Source: Talinum fruticosum (Eukaryota; Streptophyta; Magnoliopsida; Caryophyllales; Talinaceae). Taken from it: DNA of 64,000 nucleotides. Positions within the stretch are counted from its first letter, which is position 1. Each line of letters begins with the position of its first letter. Positions 46,280 through 59,482 of the stretch are shown here, piece by piece. A model generated the notes under the pieces. It searched no databases, had not been told where the DNA came from, and saw nothing but the letters and a program-made list of their open reading frames with translations. Location of the stretch: contig JAITYX010000011.1 in NCBI GenBank assembly GCA_021018815.1, positions 572,501 through 636,500 of the forward strand. The letters are read 5' to 3'. Position numbers and translations under genes: made by a program.

Positions 46280-49235
46280 GATTAAAATATGAACTCATGT
46301 CTCGAGTACGTTCTTGATATCTTCCCTCACGTTATGATCCAGGAGGATCAAGCCGATACTGCAATATTAGCCCTTGGAAATATGACAGCAAGCATCCAAT
46401 GGTTGCTACACGACTACGAATAATGCATTTATATAAGTATGTATAACACCATAAAAACTTCAATTAATAAGTTTATTTGTACACTTACTTCTCAATGAAC
46501 GACGTCAAATAACATGTTTTATCCTGCGCATTACTTTTCATGACTTCGAAGATATAGTTGGCTCATTCTTTATGTTTACGCCCAACTCCTTGAATGGAAT
46601 TAGAGTTAAGAAATTGAACGAAGTCTTTTCCAATCTCGTGGAGCCACCTTACATATTAATTATACTTATGAATATAGTAACTCACATAATGCCAAGCATA
46701 ACAGGTGATGTGTCAATCTCCTACATCTCCAAAAATTGCAGTATGTCCTCCGGAAGACAAAGACAGTCATGTCCCCATTGTCCCCTTCACGTTACCCAAA
46801 CACGTGACCTAACGCGCTCATTAGCAACAATGTCTCTGTTAACAAAGTATTCACATAACTTTGAAGAGTAGCACACTAATTCATGCAGGACTCCTCAATA
46901 GATACGAGAAGAAACTTCTTCAAATGACGAATGTGCGTCGCTGAACGTTTGCTTATGCCAACCGAGGGAGATGGAGTACCCTTAATCCCACTCTCGGATC
47001 TATAATGATATCCTAGTGAATAATCAATACAAAAGTTAGAATTATATATACATGATATTAAGAACGACTAAATCTAATATTTTAAAAAATGAATTACCAT
47101 AGAGAGGATGACCAAACTCTTGGGCCAATGAAGAAAAGTGTTGATGACGTCGTCAATAGTGTGGAGGTCCGGTGTGCTGGATCGGCAACTCACACTCGCC
47201 TTTCTTGTGCATGACCTCTTTAACACTCACCCTCACCTCATCAACTCAAAGGGGCATCCCGTGAACGACAATATTTGACCTCTACAGGAAAACAACACCT
47301 AATGCCACAACATGTTCTAGGGGAGGGTGATGAGAAGCTAGCTTGCAATTCGCTGGCTGCATAAAAATAAGTATAACAATTACAATCATAAGATAACCTT
47401 TGTCATAAAAGTTAAACAACCTAAAAATCATGAAAATAAATGGACAGAGTTTCCCTTTAAAAGTAAATATTTTCCCGGGATAATGACCCTCATCCGAAAC
47501 AAAAAAATATATTAAATAAGTAAGTACTCAACAGACCACACGTCGGAGTTCCACAACAACCACACAATATACAACATTCATTCAATAAGATTATACACCA
47601 ATTAGTCAAAATATAAACATGCATGTAAATAACGGCACTCATCCAAAACAACAAAAACATACTATAAGTAATTACTCAACGGTCATACACCGAGTTCCAC
47701 AACAACCACACAATATACACCATTCATTCAACAAATTTATACACCAATTAGTCAAAATATAAACATGTATGTAAATATAATTAGGTTGCAAAATATGAAT
47801 TACCTCCAACATAAGTTCGAATTGGTCGACGGGTGAACTCATGTTTGCGCTCCCCCACGTTTGGGGTAAGAATGGATCCAAATCCCACATGGGTATGCCG
47901 GGTGCCGACATACTCATCTTGGTGAAGTACGCCATATGAGCGTGCATCTGTTCCCTCATATGTTCTATCCGGGCAACCATTTGTGTCATTTAGGACTGTT
48001 GGAACTTCATTTGGAACCTCATTTGGGCCATTTCGGCCTTCATATACCCTTAGTCGGAGAAGACCGGGCATTTCTTCCTACCCCCAAAGTGCTCAACTAT
48101 CTCCACCCTCCCAACGATGGCTCGAACACGACCGGGATGTTCATTTCTTTGTAGGGACAAGGCTAGCTTGTCCCTCCTTCCGGTGGTGTCAACGACTTCG
48201 AAGTCAATGTCCGTGACAAAGACTTCGTAAGAAGAAAAAAATTATCATTTGACAATTCATAAATATAAAATCAATAAGTTCTCAAAATAAATAAAGGAAA
48301 TAGTAAAAAAACTCACGAGTCAACTGCGAAATAGATTCTACTTTGGTCGTAGTGAAGGTTCCATCTTTTTCTTTCTTCCTTCCACCCACGAGTTATCCCT
48401 CTCGATAGCGATTTGTGAAGTATCTATAATAAAACCTTCACCGGATGTAGTTTGAAATTGTTCAAACTTTTTCTTGTACAACCTTTCCTCCAACTTCGTG
48501 TATCCCCACGGGACATCACATGAAAATACATATTGCTCCTAATCCTCTTCTAGCTGGCTTCACCTAGGGCCTGTGCAAGTAATTAAGACAACGAAAATAT
48601 CGAGTGTATAAGACTTAAATAAAAAAAAAGATAACAAATCATAATGATAAATTACCTTGTATTCTAGAGAGGAGACATATGCTTCAAACGATCTCCAATC
48701 CTCGTCGGTGATGAAATTGAAGAGACCTTGGAGCTCCCGAGGTCTACCTTCTACCTTTATCCGCTTTGTTTTATAAACCCATATCTTGGCGAGTGCGACA
48801 TTTGAAGTATCTAAACTTTTTGCCGCCGACATAAGAGTCTTGTGTCTCACCAAGGGGATCTCGGGTTCATTAACATTCAAGATAAATGTTTTCCGAAACA
48901 TAAGAATGACATGCATTAGTACATATGTATTAACCATTTACAATAATTTGCAATACTAAGTTGAGATATAGTGCATTTAAGCTGAATATTGTTCCAAAGG
49001 TTGTCCTTAATGGATTCGGGATTTCGGCCCATTTTACGTAGTGGATGTTTACGTATGTGCAGGTTGTCACACCAACATAGCTCATGAAGAGAGCTTTATG
49101 ATCACCTACAGCATTTCCATGCCTATCAAAATCAACATGTGTAAGGAGAGTTGGATCGTCTCTAGTTCGGACCAACTTCTCCTTATTCATCATTGTTCGG
49201 TCCCTTATTTCTTTTGTACTTTTGGAAGAATCCAT
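46280..49235 (-). pseudogene. TNPA/Transposase_24-type gene of the CACTA element
   Basis: Read on the minus strand. Start MDSSKSTKEIRDR at 49235, then RDDPTLLTHVDFDRHGN and KALFMSYVGVTT, the beginning of Transposase_24. A further exon at about 48937-48655 ends FNFITDEDWRSFEAYVSS. Near 48510 follows VMSRGGYTKLEERLYKKK, a hallmark of the domain. A methionine-rich coiled-coil part follows at about 48000-47805 (MVARIEHMREQMHAHMAYF). At about 47300-47110 is an EVRVSVKEVMHKKGE stretch leading to HWPKSLV, and at 46860-46280 weak Ulp1/C48-peptidase-like remnants (LPEDILQFLEM; REDIKNVLET). These proteins bind subterminal repeats of CACTA elements (known). Stops and frame changes are frequent in the C-terminal half; exon borders are approximate. 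Confidence 0.65.
47510..47780 (-). repeat. Two tandem ~145-bp copies in the CACTA gene
   Basis: GAGTTCCACAACAACCACAC occurs at about 47546 and 47691 within longer matching sequence that ends CAAAATATAAACATG(C/T)ATGT. It probably lies in an intron. Confidence 0.85.
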
Positions 49236-50240
49236 TTTATACTATAACAAATTATACAGCTCTTGATAAATAAACATGTACAACAATATTTGGACGAAAA
49301 CATAGAAGTTAGGTTGGGCGAGCAACCAAAGCGGGCTGACCGTGTTGTGCAGCACGGCTCCCGGGCCCTCCCGCTCCCTCTCCTCTCAATTTTCAACAAT
49401 GTATGTGTTTCAACTCGGGAAATTACATGCATTGACTGACTAAAGTAATGCCAAGTTAGAAACATGAGAAGGATAGTAAAGGAAAACACATCAATACACA
49501 ACGGAATGTCATCAAAAGCCAAACCTAAAACTAAGCACAGGACAACCCAAACTAGGGAAAGTGGCATGGAAGACATAAGAGAGGGAGCTCACATAATTGT
49601 GTCGTTAATTCTACATTTCATAAAGCATGTCACATAAGAGAGGGAGACATGAGTTACATACCGGCCGAGAGTGGGCAGCGAGAGAGGGAGGGAGATGGAG
49701 CGGCAACAACGATAAAGAGAGTGGGTAGCGAGAGATGAGAGCACGAATAGAGGCTGCGGACAATAGAGAGAGACGAGAGCAATGAGAGTGAGCACGCCGG
49801 AAACCGCCGACCACGGCAAGGACACAACAGAGAGAAGAGAGACGAGAGTAATCGAAAACCGCAGACAGCGAGCGAGACCCGAGTGATGTGAGAAGTGGAG
49901 AGACTAACGAGTGAAAGTGAGAGCGGCCGAGGGTTTGGTTTTGTGTGTATCTATGATGACGGTTCTTTGAATGAGCTGTCGTTAAAAGTTAACTTTTAAC
50001 AACGGTTCTTTCGTTGAACCATCATCATAAATACAACTATGATGACGGTTCTTTTAACGAATCGTCGTTAAAAGTTAACTTCCAAATTTTAATGACGGTT
50101 CATTCAAAGAATCATCGTCATATGTACATTAACAATCGCTTTTATTACAAAAATGTCACCACATTATTTTTTACAACGGTTTTTCACTTATAAACGTCAT
50201 TAAAGACTCGTCGTTAAAAGTGTTTCCTATAGTAGTGGTA

Positions 50241-50640
50241 GGAGTTGAAGTAAAAGGGGTTCACCAATAGCTGTCACTAGGTCAGTAGCAACCCCTACAA
50301 TTCAGAAAAAGAGTAGTCGATACATAATTAGGGTTTAGAGAGAAGTAAGGGAGAGCGAGAGAAGGAGGGGGTTCAATAATAGGTACAATATTATACTTTA
50401 ACAATATACCTCTCCCATAATTTCTCATGAAAGAGTTCATACGGTAATAATTGAATTTAAAATAATAGAAACTTAAAAAATATCATTATATTTTTTAAAA
50501 GTTTTTAATAAAAATATGAATAAAATTAAAAAAATTATCTCCAATGTTTATAGAGCAAAGGGTATAGGCCTAGTATTTTTAATAAATTAGAGAATTTTTT
50601 TGCACAAAGCACTTTTCAATTAGCTGGATTAGAAATATTT
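50241..50640. other. No gene seen
   Basis: Spacer; purine-rich GAGAGCGAGAGAAGGAGG at about 50347, AT-rich after 50440. Confidence 0.5.
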
Positions 50641-50644
50641 ACTT

Positions 50645-50960
50645 TACAAGTGTCTATTATGTGAAGAATAAGGGCAGGATCATTGCCAACATTTATTCTT
50701 TTCATGCTCTTTCTCAAATATAATGTGTGGTTCGATCCTTCAGTGGTCCAAGATGCAACTGAGAAGATGGGGATTAGAAGAAGAGTTGCAATGGTTAAGG
50801 GATACAAAGGCAATACAGAGAGGAACAAATGGCTTAGATCCATTTATGCAGACACAATATATGGAATTTGGAGAGAAAGATGCTTAAGGAAATTTGAGCA
50901 CAAACAACAATCCTCAAGGATGATCATTAGATAGACACGACACATTATGTAGTGTGAGAG
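50645..50960 (+). mobile_element. L1-type LINE 3' fragment (reverse-transcriptase zinc-binding region)
   Basis: One frame reads CLLCEE, a stop, then QDHCQHLFFSCSFSN, the zf-RVT pattern found after the RT domain of plant L1-like LINEs. Another reads KWLRSIYADTIYGIWRERC, then LRKFEHKQQSSRMIIR, its usual C-terminal continuation. Truncated and frameshifted; RT and endonuclease are absent. Confidence 0.7.
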
Positions 50961-51129
50961 GAGAAAAGCTTGTTATGAAATGGGAAAATCTAGTTGCTAT
51001 GTAAGCTCTTACAACTACTGTACAAAAAGACCAAACTCCTACTTTTTGGGAAAAGTTAAATGATAATTATTTACTTTTTCCAAAAAATATGGGTTTCATG
51101 TTCTATTGATATTTCGAATACGAATTAAT

Positions 51130-51860
51130 CTCCATCATTTGTTTCATCTTACCGGCTCACTTTTTCATCCCATTACCTTGCCTCTACCTTAAACCAAACA
51201 ATATAATGAACCTTAAGAAACTGTCTTCTACTTCTACATATGTTAACTTTGCATCATTTACAAGGCTAATAGTATATCGATTTGCACACTTATACAAAAA
51301 TTATTATAAAAGAGGTCCTTATCAATTAGCAATGGCCAAATTATATTTTTAACACATAGTCAAAGTTTTTAATTTTATTTTCAACATATAGTCAAAATTT
51401 CAAGAATTATTTTAATATCATGTTCGTACTAAGTTTAATTTTAAAACTATATGTGACAATTTTTCAAACAATATAATTTTATATCATTGTTAATATATTT
51501 TAATTAATCATAATTTTATAAGTATTTGAACAATAATATGTTCAAATAATACAATTTTATGTTATCGCTTTATGTCAAAAACAACAACAAAATGGTGAAT
51601 GAATAATGTTGATGATATTAATATATTTAACACCCATAATAAATGCTTAGATAAAACCCAAACTCACAACAAATAAATCGATGGTTACATAACAATTGAA
51701 CTGTCAATTAACATCTGAATCTATGCATACTCGAATACATATTAACAAAAGCGGTTTGCAAACTACAATAATCCAAAAATTACAACACTCATTAAAAACG
51801 ATAAATTTGAGGAAAATATCCAATCACTTTGTGTCCAATATAAAAGTAATTATTTATCCT
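51130..51860 (+). repeat. AT-rich duplicated block A, first copy
   Basis: It matches 53008-53105 followed by 53806-54470. Landmarks shared include CTCCATCATTTGTTT, TTGCATCATTT(A/G)CAAGG, CAAAAATTATTATAAAA, AGTTTTTAATTTTATTTTC, GTACTAAGTTTAATTTT and TATGTTCAAATAAT. Non-coding. Confidence 0.82.
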
Positions 51861-52117
51861 TGAAAAAAAGGACCCAATATAAAAATTATAAAGCAATTAA
51901 TGTGCTTTTAATTTACCTTTTGTAGATGCAAATATAATTTTTCAAATGTCCAATAAGAAAGTTGTGCGCTTTATTTTTTTAAAATCATGGTATTCAACTA
52001 AAATTCGATAGAAAATCATAATCATTGAAATTGTCTTTAGTGTTTGATATTTTGTCAAAGGAGTAAAATATGCATGAAAGATATGGGATCAATAGAGTTT
52101 ATTTGCTGAGGTTTTTC

Positions 52118-52189
<72 letters not shown>
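52118..52189 (+). repeat. TAT microsatellite, 24 units
   Basis: 72 bp of perfect TAT/TTA repeat; the asparagine-run frame on the minus strand is a by-product. Confidence 0.95.
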
Positions 52190-53007
52190 GGCAAGTGAGA
52201 CTTAGAGAGTTCATAGATGAGTGAAAATATATTTTTATGTATAATTTATTATTTTTATATTGGACAAAACTCATAAATTCAATCTCGGGTCACCATTTGA
52301 TAATTTTGAAAAGATTGTTATTAAATCCATTTGATATACACAAAAATAGATGAGAATTTATATTAAATCCAAACCCTAAATAAATAAATACATGACTATA
52401 TTATAATTTTCAATTATAAATTTAACTTCTGAATTTTTTCATACTCAAATAATATATATAATCAAAAGTAGCCCATAAAATTATAATATTTTCAAAATTA
52501 TGACACTCTTTAAAAAGTGTAAATTTTTCCGTTCACTTAAAAAAGAAAAAAAAAGATGATTAATGTGAGGGACAATATCCAATTCAATTCATGATTTTCA
52601 AAAATAAAAACAATATGAACATGAGGAGAAAAATCAAATTCTTATTACCCAAGGAGCTCAATTAGTCAAATATTGAGTGAGTGCTCCATCACCATGGCAC
52701 CACCTTACTAAGAAAAAAATGGAAATTGCTAAATAAGTACACATCAAACATTATAATAATAATCAAACAACATGATGATCACCTAAAACTCAAATCAAAA
52801 TGCATTTAGCTAAACACATCAAAAAAAGTTTAAATAATTGTTGCTTTAGTGAGAGGGAGCTAGTATCAGTTACTTTAACAGATCGACTTATTAATTGCTA
52901 TTGTTTTGTCAAACATCAGACATGAGCATGAGAATTTAAGTGAAATATTACCCATTTTTAAAATAAGAAAATATTGAAGAGTTAATATTGAGAACAAACT
53001 CAAACCA

Positions 53008-54480
53008 AACATTTCAGAATATGAATATCTCCATCATTTGTTTTATCTTAGCTGCCACTATTCCTTCCCATTACCTTCATTCCACCCCCAGACCAAACAA
53101 AAGAGCTATATTCTATGATATTGAATATTTTCTGCATATTGCATATTTTTCAGAGTTGGTTATATATATGTCTATTATTTAATAGCAACCTATTTTGAAT
53201 GAAGAATTAAATTAAAATTTAATAACAAAAAAAGGACCGAGAAAAAGAAAAAGAAAAAAAGATGGAGTGTCATTATGCATGTACAAAGAATTTGTTTGAG
53301 TGATAAGTTAGATACACAATATATGCATATTGTTTTTTACAACAATTAGATATCAATTGAATCAATCTTGAGTAATTATTGAGTTTAAACTTGGGTTTGA
53401 TCTAACCTATATATCAAAATTCTTTAAAACTAATGCAAATAATAAAAGATAGAGGATATACACAAAAATAGAAAATAACTGGAGGAATAGAGAAAAACAT
53501 GATCTAATACACTGAATTAGACAAAAATTTACATATTAAAAAATAAAAATAGAAAATAAGTAATTAAACTAATACTTTAGTCATAGTTGACTTCGTCTAA
53601 TTGACCTAACCATCTTTTGTGAAGATGTAATGAATGATTTTTTGAGAAGACAGGCTCAAAACAAATTCAAATTACGGGGTCCAAGACAACTTTAACTAAA
53701 CATAATTAAAAGGCATCGTCATAAATGATAAAATTTCATAATTTCACAATAAAGAGTCAAAAATCGACATAATAAAGAAACACATATGTTAAGTAAGTAA
53801 AAAAACAATATAATGAATTTTAAGAAATTATATCTTATACATATGTTGAATTTGCATCATTTGCAAGGGTTAGTAGTATATAAACTTGTGCTTTTGTACA
53901 AAAATTATTATAAAATAGGTCTTGATTAATTATATCTTCAATATATAGTTACAGTTTTTAATTTTATTTTCAACATATAGTTAAAGTGTCAAGTTATTTC
54001 AATAGCATGTATGTACTAAGTTTAATTTTGAAACTATATGTGGCAATTTTTCGAATAATATAATTTATATCACTTCTAGCATATTTCAGTTAATCATAAT
54101 TTTATAACTAATTGAACAATTATATGTTCAAATAATATAATTTTATGTCACCACTTTAAGTCAAAACAACAAAAAAATGTTGAATGAATAATGTTAATAA
54201 TCTTAATATATTTCTCACCATAATTAATGATAACTTAGATAAAACCCAAACCTACAACAAATAACTCGATGAATGCATGAAAATTTAAATTGTCAATTAA
54301 CTTCTAAATATATCCATACTCGAGTACATATTAACGAAATCAGTTTGCAAAACTACGATAATCCATAAATTACAACGCTAATTAAAAATGATGAATTTGA
54401 GGGAAATATTCAATTCACTTTGTATTATAAAAATAATAATTTTACGTTATAAAACAGTCTACAACAAAATGTCACCACTT
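53008..54480 (+). repeat. AT-rich duplicated block A, second copy, with 700-bp interruption
   Basis: 53008-53105 and 53806-54470 match block A without gap in the first copy. The 700 bp between (about 53105-53805) are absent from copy 1 at the junction CCAAACAATATAATG. A third, short piece of the block lies at 54470-54565. Confidence 0.8.
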
Positions 54481-54579
54481 TAAATCAAAACAACAACAAA
54501 ATATTTTTTGTTGAATGAATAATGTTAATGATTTTAATATATTTCACACCATAATTAATGATAACTTAGATAAAATATA

Positions 54580-55450
54580 TTTAATGGTAGAAGTGATCCA
54601 AATATATTTAACAATAATAGGTAATGAGTAAAAAGATGTAATTCGTATCACGTTAAAGGGCATGATATGTCAATTCGCAGCATAACGTAATAAAATCATC
54701 TGTATTGATACAATTGTGATTTTATAAATACATATTGTTTTACTCGATTAACAACCAATTGCTTCCCTCAAGACACAACTATTCCTCCCAATTAATTAAT
54801 AAAATAAGGGTAACATGAACTTCTATTTCAAGATGGAGGGAGTCGTATAAAAAAAAAAATGGCGGGGAGACTTGATGGCAAATACTCATATTTTAATAAT
54901 TTAGAGAATTTACAATAGTAAAAGATATGATTTAAATATGTTATCGATAATAAGTAAGAGATAGAAATGTTAGGAAGAGACTAAAATAAATTGTATTTGT
55001 AACAAAAAAATGATCCGTATGTTGTGTAAAAATTTTGAGACAAATTAATTTATTCAAAGTTCTACAAGCTTAACAAAAGTTGACATATTAAGTTTTCATC
55101 CCTTTAAACATAACACAAATTATGAACTTAAAGTCCACAAATTATGAACTTGAAGCGAGTATAATTCCTAACTTTTTATTCAATACATCTTATTCCATAA
55201 CATATTTGAATCATAATTTTCTATCTTGTAGGCATTTTCAATTATTAACATCAAGTATATATGTATTTGTTATATTTGTATTATATTAATTTATGATTTT
55301 TTAAGTTTATTACATCATTTTGTGCATAGGATGAATTTGATTAGCAATAACCAAATTTCTTCCTCATATAAATATTTAAATTTTATTTTTATAACATGTT
55401 TCTATTGATTTTAATTTTAAAAATTCCTATAACAAACATATTTTCAATTA
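54580..55450 (+). repeat. AT-rich duplicated block B, first copy
   Basis: It matches 56120-57000. Shared landmarks: GTAGAAGTGATCC (or GATAGAAGTGATCC), AATATATTTAACAATAATAG, GTCAATTCGC(A/G)GCATA, TTAACAACCAATTG, ATTTCAAGATGG and AATAGTAAAAGATATGATTT. Non-coding. Confidence 0.82.
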
Positions 55451-55559
55451 GGAAAAACTTATAACGATTGTCGCTATATGACGAGTCACCATAAGATGCA
55501 TTAATGCATACCGTACATGTGTATCACAATAATCACAACCGTTCATTTTTTTTCTTCTA

Positions 55560-55622
55560 ATTAAATTAAAAATTATACTTTAAAAATTAAAAATTATACT
55601 TTAAAAATTAAAAATTATACAT
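55560..55622 (+). repeat. Three tandem 22-bp units
   Basis: AAATTAAAAATTATACTTTA repeated three times, last unit cut. Confidence 0.85.
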
Positions 55623-56119
55623 AAATAGACCCCTTTAAGAATCAAACAATTTAAATAATCCTAACTCATACATTTATAAATATAGTGTGACAATATGTTT
55701 GGGTATCAAAAGGTCAATATTAGTAGGAAAATATATGATTGGTAGATAATGAGCTAGATGACATATAGATGACAATAAATATCATTATGTGACAAATTAA
55801 TATTACAATATAAAGTACATCAAATCAATAAAAGAATATCAAATTTATAACTCATAACTCTTTACAAAATCAATACTAATTTAACTTAATAGACGCCTAG
55901 ATAAATATTTATATGCAACTAACCTACTAAAACTTCATTAACTTAAATATTACACGAACTCTTAAAAATTATACATATATCCATAATGGGATCTCATTTT
56001 TTTAAAATTATAAGGTGAGTTACAATTATTTATCCAGTCTTACCTACCTCTGCACACAAAGATAATTAAACATATAATAACTACTTATATTGAGATTAAT
56101 AATGAAAAATATTATAATG

Positions 56120-57000
56120 ATAGAAGTGATCCAAATATATTTAACAATAATAGCTAATTTGTATTATAATAAAGGGCATGATAGGTCAATTCGCGGCATA
56201 GGGTAATAAAATCATTTGTGTTTTGTACTTACATTGAAAATTGATCACGATTTTAGTAGTGAATCAATGGGGCAAAAATATTGATACAATTGAGATTTTA
56301 TAAATACATATTTTACTTGATTAACAACCAATTGTTTTCCTCAAGACACAACTCTTCCTTTTAATTAACTAACATAATAAGAGTAACATAAATTTCTATT
56401 TCAAGATGGCGGGGAGGTTTGATGACAAATACTCATCTTTTAATAATTTAGAAAACTTACAATAGTAAAAGATATGATTTAAATATGTTTGTCAATAATA
56501 AGTCACGAGATAGACATGTTAGGAAGAAACTAAAATAAAGCGTATTTGTAACAAAAAAAAAATGATCTGTATATTATACAAAAATTTTGAGACAAATGAA
56601 TTTATTCGAAGTCCTATGGGATAATAAAAGTTGGCATATTAAGTTTGCAATCCTTTAAACATAACATAAATTACAAACTTAAAGTATACAAATTACGAAC
56701 TGAAATAATATAATTCCTAACTTTTTATTCATTAGATTTTATTCCACAACATATTTGAATCATAATTTTCTATCTTGTAGGCATTTTTAATTGTTAATAT
56801 CAAGTATATATGTAATTGTTATATTTTTATTATATTAATTTATGATTTATTAAGGTTTATTAAATCATTCTATACATAGGATGAAGGTAATAACCAAATT
56901 GCTTCCTCGGATAGTTAAATATTTAAATATTATTTTTATAACATGCTCCTGTTGATTTTAATTTTAAAAATTTTTATAATAAATATATTTTAAACTAATA
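56120..57000 (+). repeat. AT-rich duplicated block B, second copy
   Basis: Counterpart of 54580-55450, about 1.53 kb downstream in the same orientation, with small insertions and deletions. Confidence 0.82.
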
Positions 57001-57411
57001 CAATTTTATAACACCAAGTCAAAAAAACACCATCAACAATGAAAAATTAATAATGTTAGACAAAATTATTATATTTCGGACCCAAAATAATATTGCATAT
57101 CAATATACATAAAAATAAATGACAGCTAATGTTCAATCCAAACCCTAAATAAATAAATATATAACTATATATATTAATTTTATTTTATGTCTTAATATAT
57201 TTTAATTTTCAGATTACTTTTGTTTTCGTTTTTGTTATTTTTTAATCGGTTTGTTAGAAGTTAGAATAAAATTAGTCTTCTTCGGTTTATTTTATTTTTA
57301 TATTATTATAGGGTTTAGTTAGAATCTTTTTAATCTATTAGTATTAATTTTCTTAGTTTTTATACCTGATTTGATAATTTTTTAGATTTTTTTCTAATTT
57401 AGGTTAAAGCG

Positions 57412-58077
57412 GGTCTTTAATTTAACAAATTTATACATTTAGTTTTTTCATTTTGATTTTAAGTGTTTAGGATATATTCAGGTCCAAAAATAATTTTAAT
57501 ATTCTGGTAATTTAATTATTTATTTTCTCATTTATTTAGTGTAGTTTATTATTTGTTTTCCTTTCTGTTTAAGATTATATTTTTATTTTATTATTTTTAA
57601 TTCTGTTTAATTTTTCTGAAAAACTATAAAAAATATTTTTTGGTCCTTTTCAGATTTTTGATTTAATTTATTATATAACTTTGTATATTTGTTATTTATT
57701 AATTTTCTACTTAATTTTGTTTTTATTTTCTGTTTTATATTTTTATGAATTAATTAGGATGATTAATTATTATTTAATTTTCATATTAAGATTAGATAAT
57801 TTTATAATATATAATGGATTTGATAATTTTTCAAACTTATTTACTAATTTATGTTGAAGCATGTCTTTAATTTAATAAATTTATAAATTTAGGTTTTTCA
57901 TTTTTATTTTAGGTTTTTATGCTATTAGGTCCATAAATTAGGTTTAATATTTTGGTAATTTAATTATTTATTTTCGTATTTATTTAATGCATTTTATTAT
58001 TTGTTTAACTTTTTGTTTAAGATTATGTTTTTATTTTATTATTTTTAATTTTGTTTAATTTTTCTGAAAAATTATTA
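57412..58077 (+). repeat. AT-rich duplicated block C (two ~210-bp copies)
   Basis: 57412-57622 and 57868-58077 share TAATTTAA(C/T)AAATTTATA, TTTGGTAATTTAATTATTTA (or CTGGTAAT), TTATTATTTGTTT and TTTGTTTAATTTTTCTGAAAA. Followed by a TTA run at 58074-58097. Confidence 0.78.
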
Positions 58078-58099
58078 TTATTATTATTATTATTATTTA

Positions 58100-59482
58100 T
58101 TTTGGCATGTACTAAAAAAGAGTCTATATATGAGCGAAAAACTATTTTTTAATGATAAATTATTATTTTTTATTAGATGAAACTCATAAATTTACTTTCA
58201 GACCACCATGTCATCTTTTTTAAAAGATTGACATTGATATAAATTTATTTTATTTTTCCAGGACGTTTGAACATCTTAAAGCAATAAATATTTGGCTTGA
58301 AGATCTTAAAGCAATAAACATTGGGCTTAAAATTATGTAGTTGAACCAATCCTGAGTATTCTACGATAAACATTTTAGGGCAGGAACTAAAATGTTATCC
58401 AACATATTTTTGAGTCTGAAGCGATGAAAAGATTGACTTTCAACTTTCATGATACTGTTACTGTATCATGAAAAATTAAATAGGTTTTTGATGTCGATAA
58501 ATTTAAATTTAAATGTGTTAGATGAGCATTCTATATTTTTATTCTCCAACGAACATTAAAAGAATTAAAATAATTTTAAATAAAAATAACCATTTAGGGC
58601 AGGAAATATAGGAAAATTTTTAAAGAGAGTGAAATATTTGGATTTTTCTTCTTCAAATTAAGGTTGATTGTTACCTTTTTACTCATTAATACAAAAGGCC
58701 AGCACACATATTTAGATAAATAGAAATTTCATATGAAAAAATCTACTACAAAAATCAGCAAAACATAAAGGATCAACCATAAGTCTAATGGGTTTAATCC
58801 AAATGGGTTCGGGTTCTATAATTTTGTCCATAACTCTAACTTTCTTGGGCAGATTCATATATTGAGTTATCGGGCTAGGTAAATTTTTGTAAAATCTTAC
58901 AGCATGCCATAAACACTTAGATTCATGAAATCGATAATGTTACTAATATTTTTATCGTATTTGTCGTCCATCATTTCTAAACTTTTGGGGTTTTCTTTTT
59001 AAAACGTATGAGACACGAAATGTTGATGTAAGCGAGATTTGGACCTAGAACCTAGGCAATAACATACAAGATCTTTACTCATTATGCTAGTTGGTCCCCA
59101 CATAATTTTAGATTTTAATCAGACCCAATACAATATGCTCTAGGTTGGCCCAGGATCAACCTAAAATTGAAGTGCTACTCTAAAATCAATTAAACCGAAA
59201 AACAAAAACAAAAAAACTCGTATATATATATATTATCTTTTATAAAGAGCCAAGCTGCTATTTATTCGACTTGGAGCAAATTATAGTGCAACAATTGTAC
59301 AATAAACATGGTAGAAACTTATTTTAAAGGAATAGACGGTGCAACAACATGAGTACTCTCGCACAAACCAACATGACAAAGGACAACAACGAACGTACAT
59401 AGCCATAATACTAAAAGGACATGCCAAGTAGCAGCTTCAAGCTTTATTTAATTGATTCGCCCAAGCCGAGGAAGTAGTTATT
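58100..59482. other. No gene seen; AT-rich intergenic DNA
   Basis: A short tandem phrase ATCTTAAAGCAATAAA(T/C)ATT occurs at 58273 and 58305. At 59030-59105 a stretch beginning GAGATTTGGACCTAGAACCT resembles tRNA-like parts of plant SINEs, but no A/B boxes could be confirmed. Confidence 0.45.

Larger units (their letters stand above)
45146..50237 (-). mobile_element. CACTA (En/Spm) DNA transposon
   Basis: The left end CACTATTACAAGAACCACTTTT and the right end (minus-strand reading CACTACTATAGGAAACACTTTT) are inverted repeats. GTA flanks both sides (45143-45145, 50238-50240), a 3-bp duplication as expected. Subterminal repeats are dense: TACGATTCTTCCTTAAGAATCGTA-like phrases at 45290-45390 and ATGATGACGGTTCTTT/GTCGTTAAAAGTTAACTT phrases at 49955-50110. 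Length 5,092 bp. The only coding remnant is a TNPA-type gene on the minus strand; no TNP2 transposase was seen, so it is probably non-autonomous. Confidence 0.9.

Noticed and set aside
46572..46871. 99-codon plus-strand frame inside the CACTA element
   Set aside because: Shadow of the minus-strand coding remnant, which gives the recognisable motifs.
52089..52274. Frame with a run of asparagines
   Set aside because: By-product of the 24-unit TAT microsatellite.
53105..53182. 64-codon frame at 52988-53182 as a small gene
   Set aside because: It spans the junction of block A and the 700-bp insert and has no conserved features.
59030..59105. Possible tRNA or SINE
   Set aside because: The phrase resembles tRNA-derived text, but I could not form a cloverleaf or place both A and B boxes.
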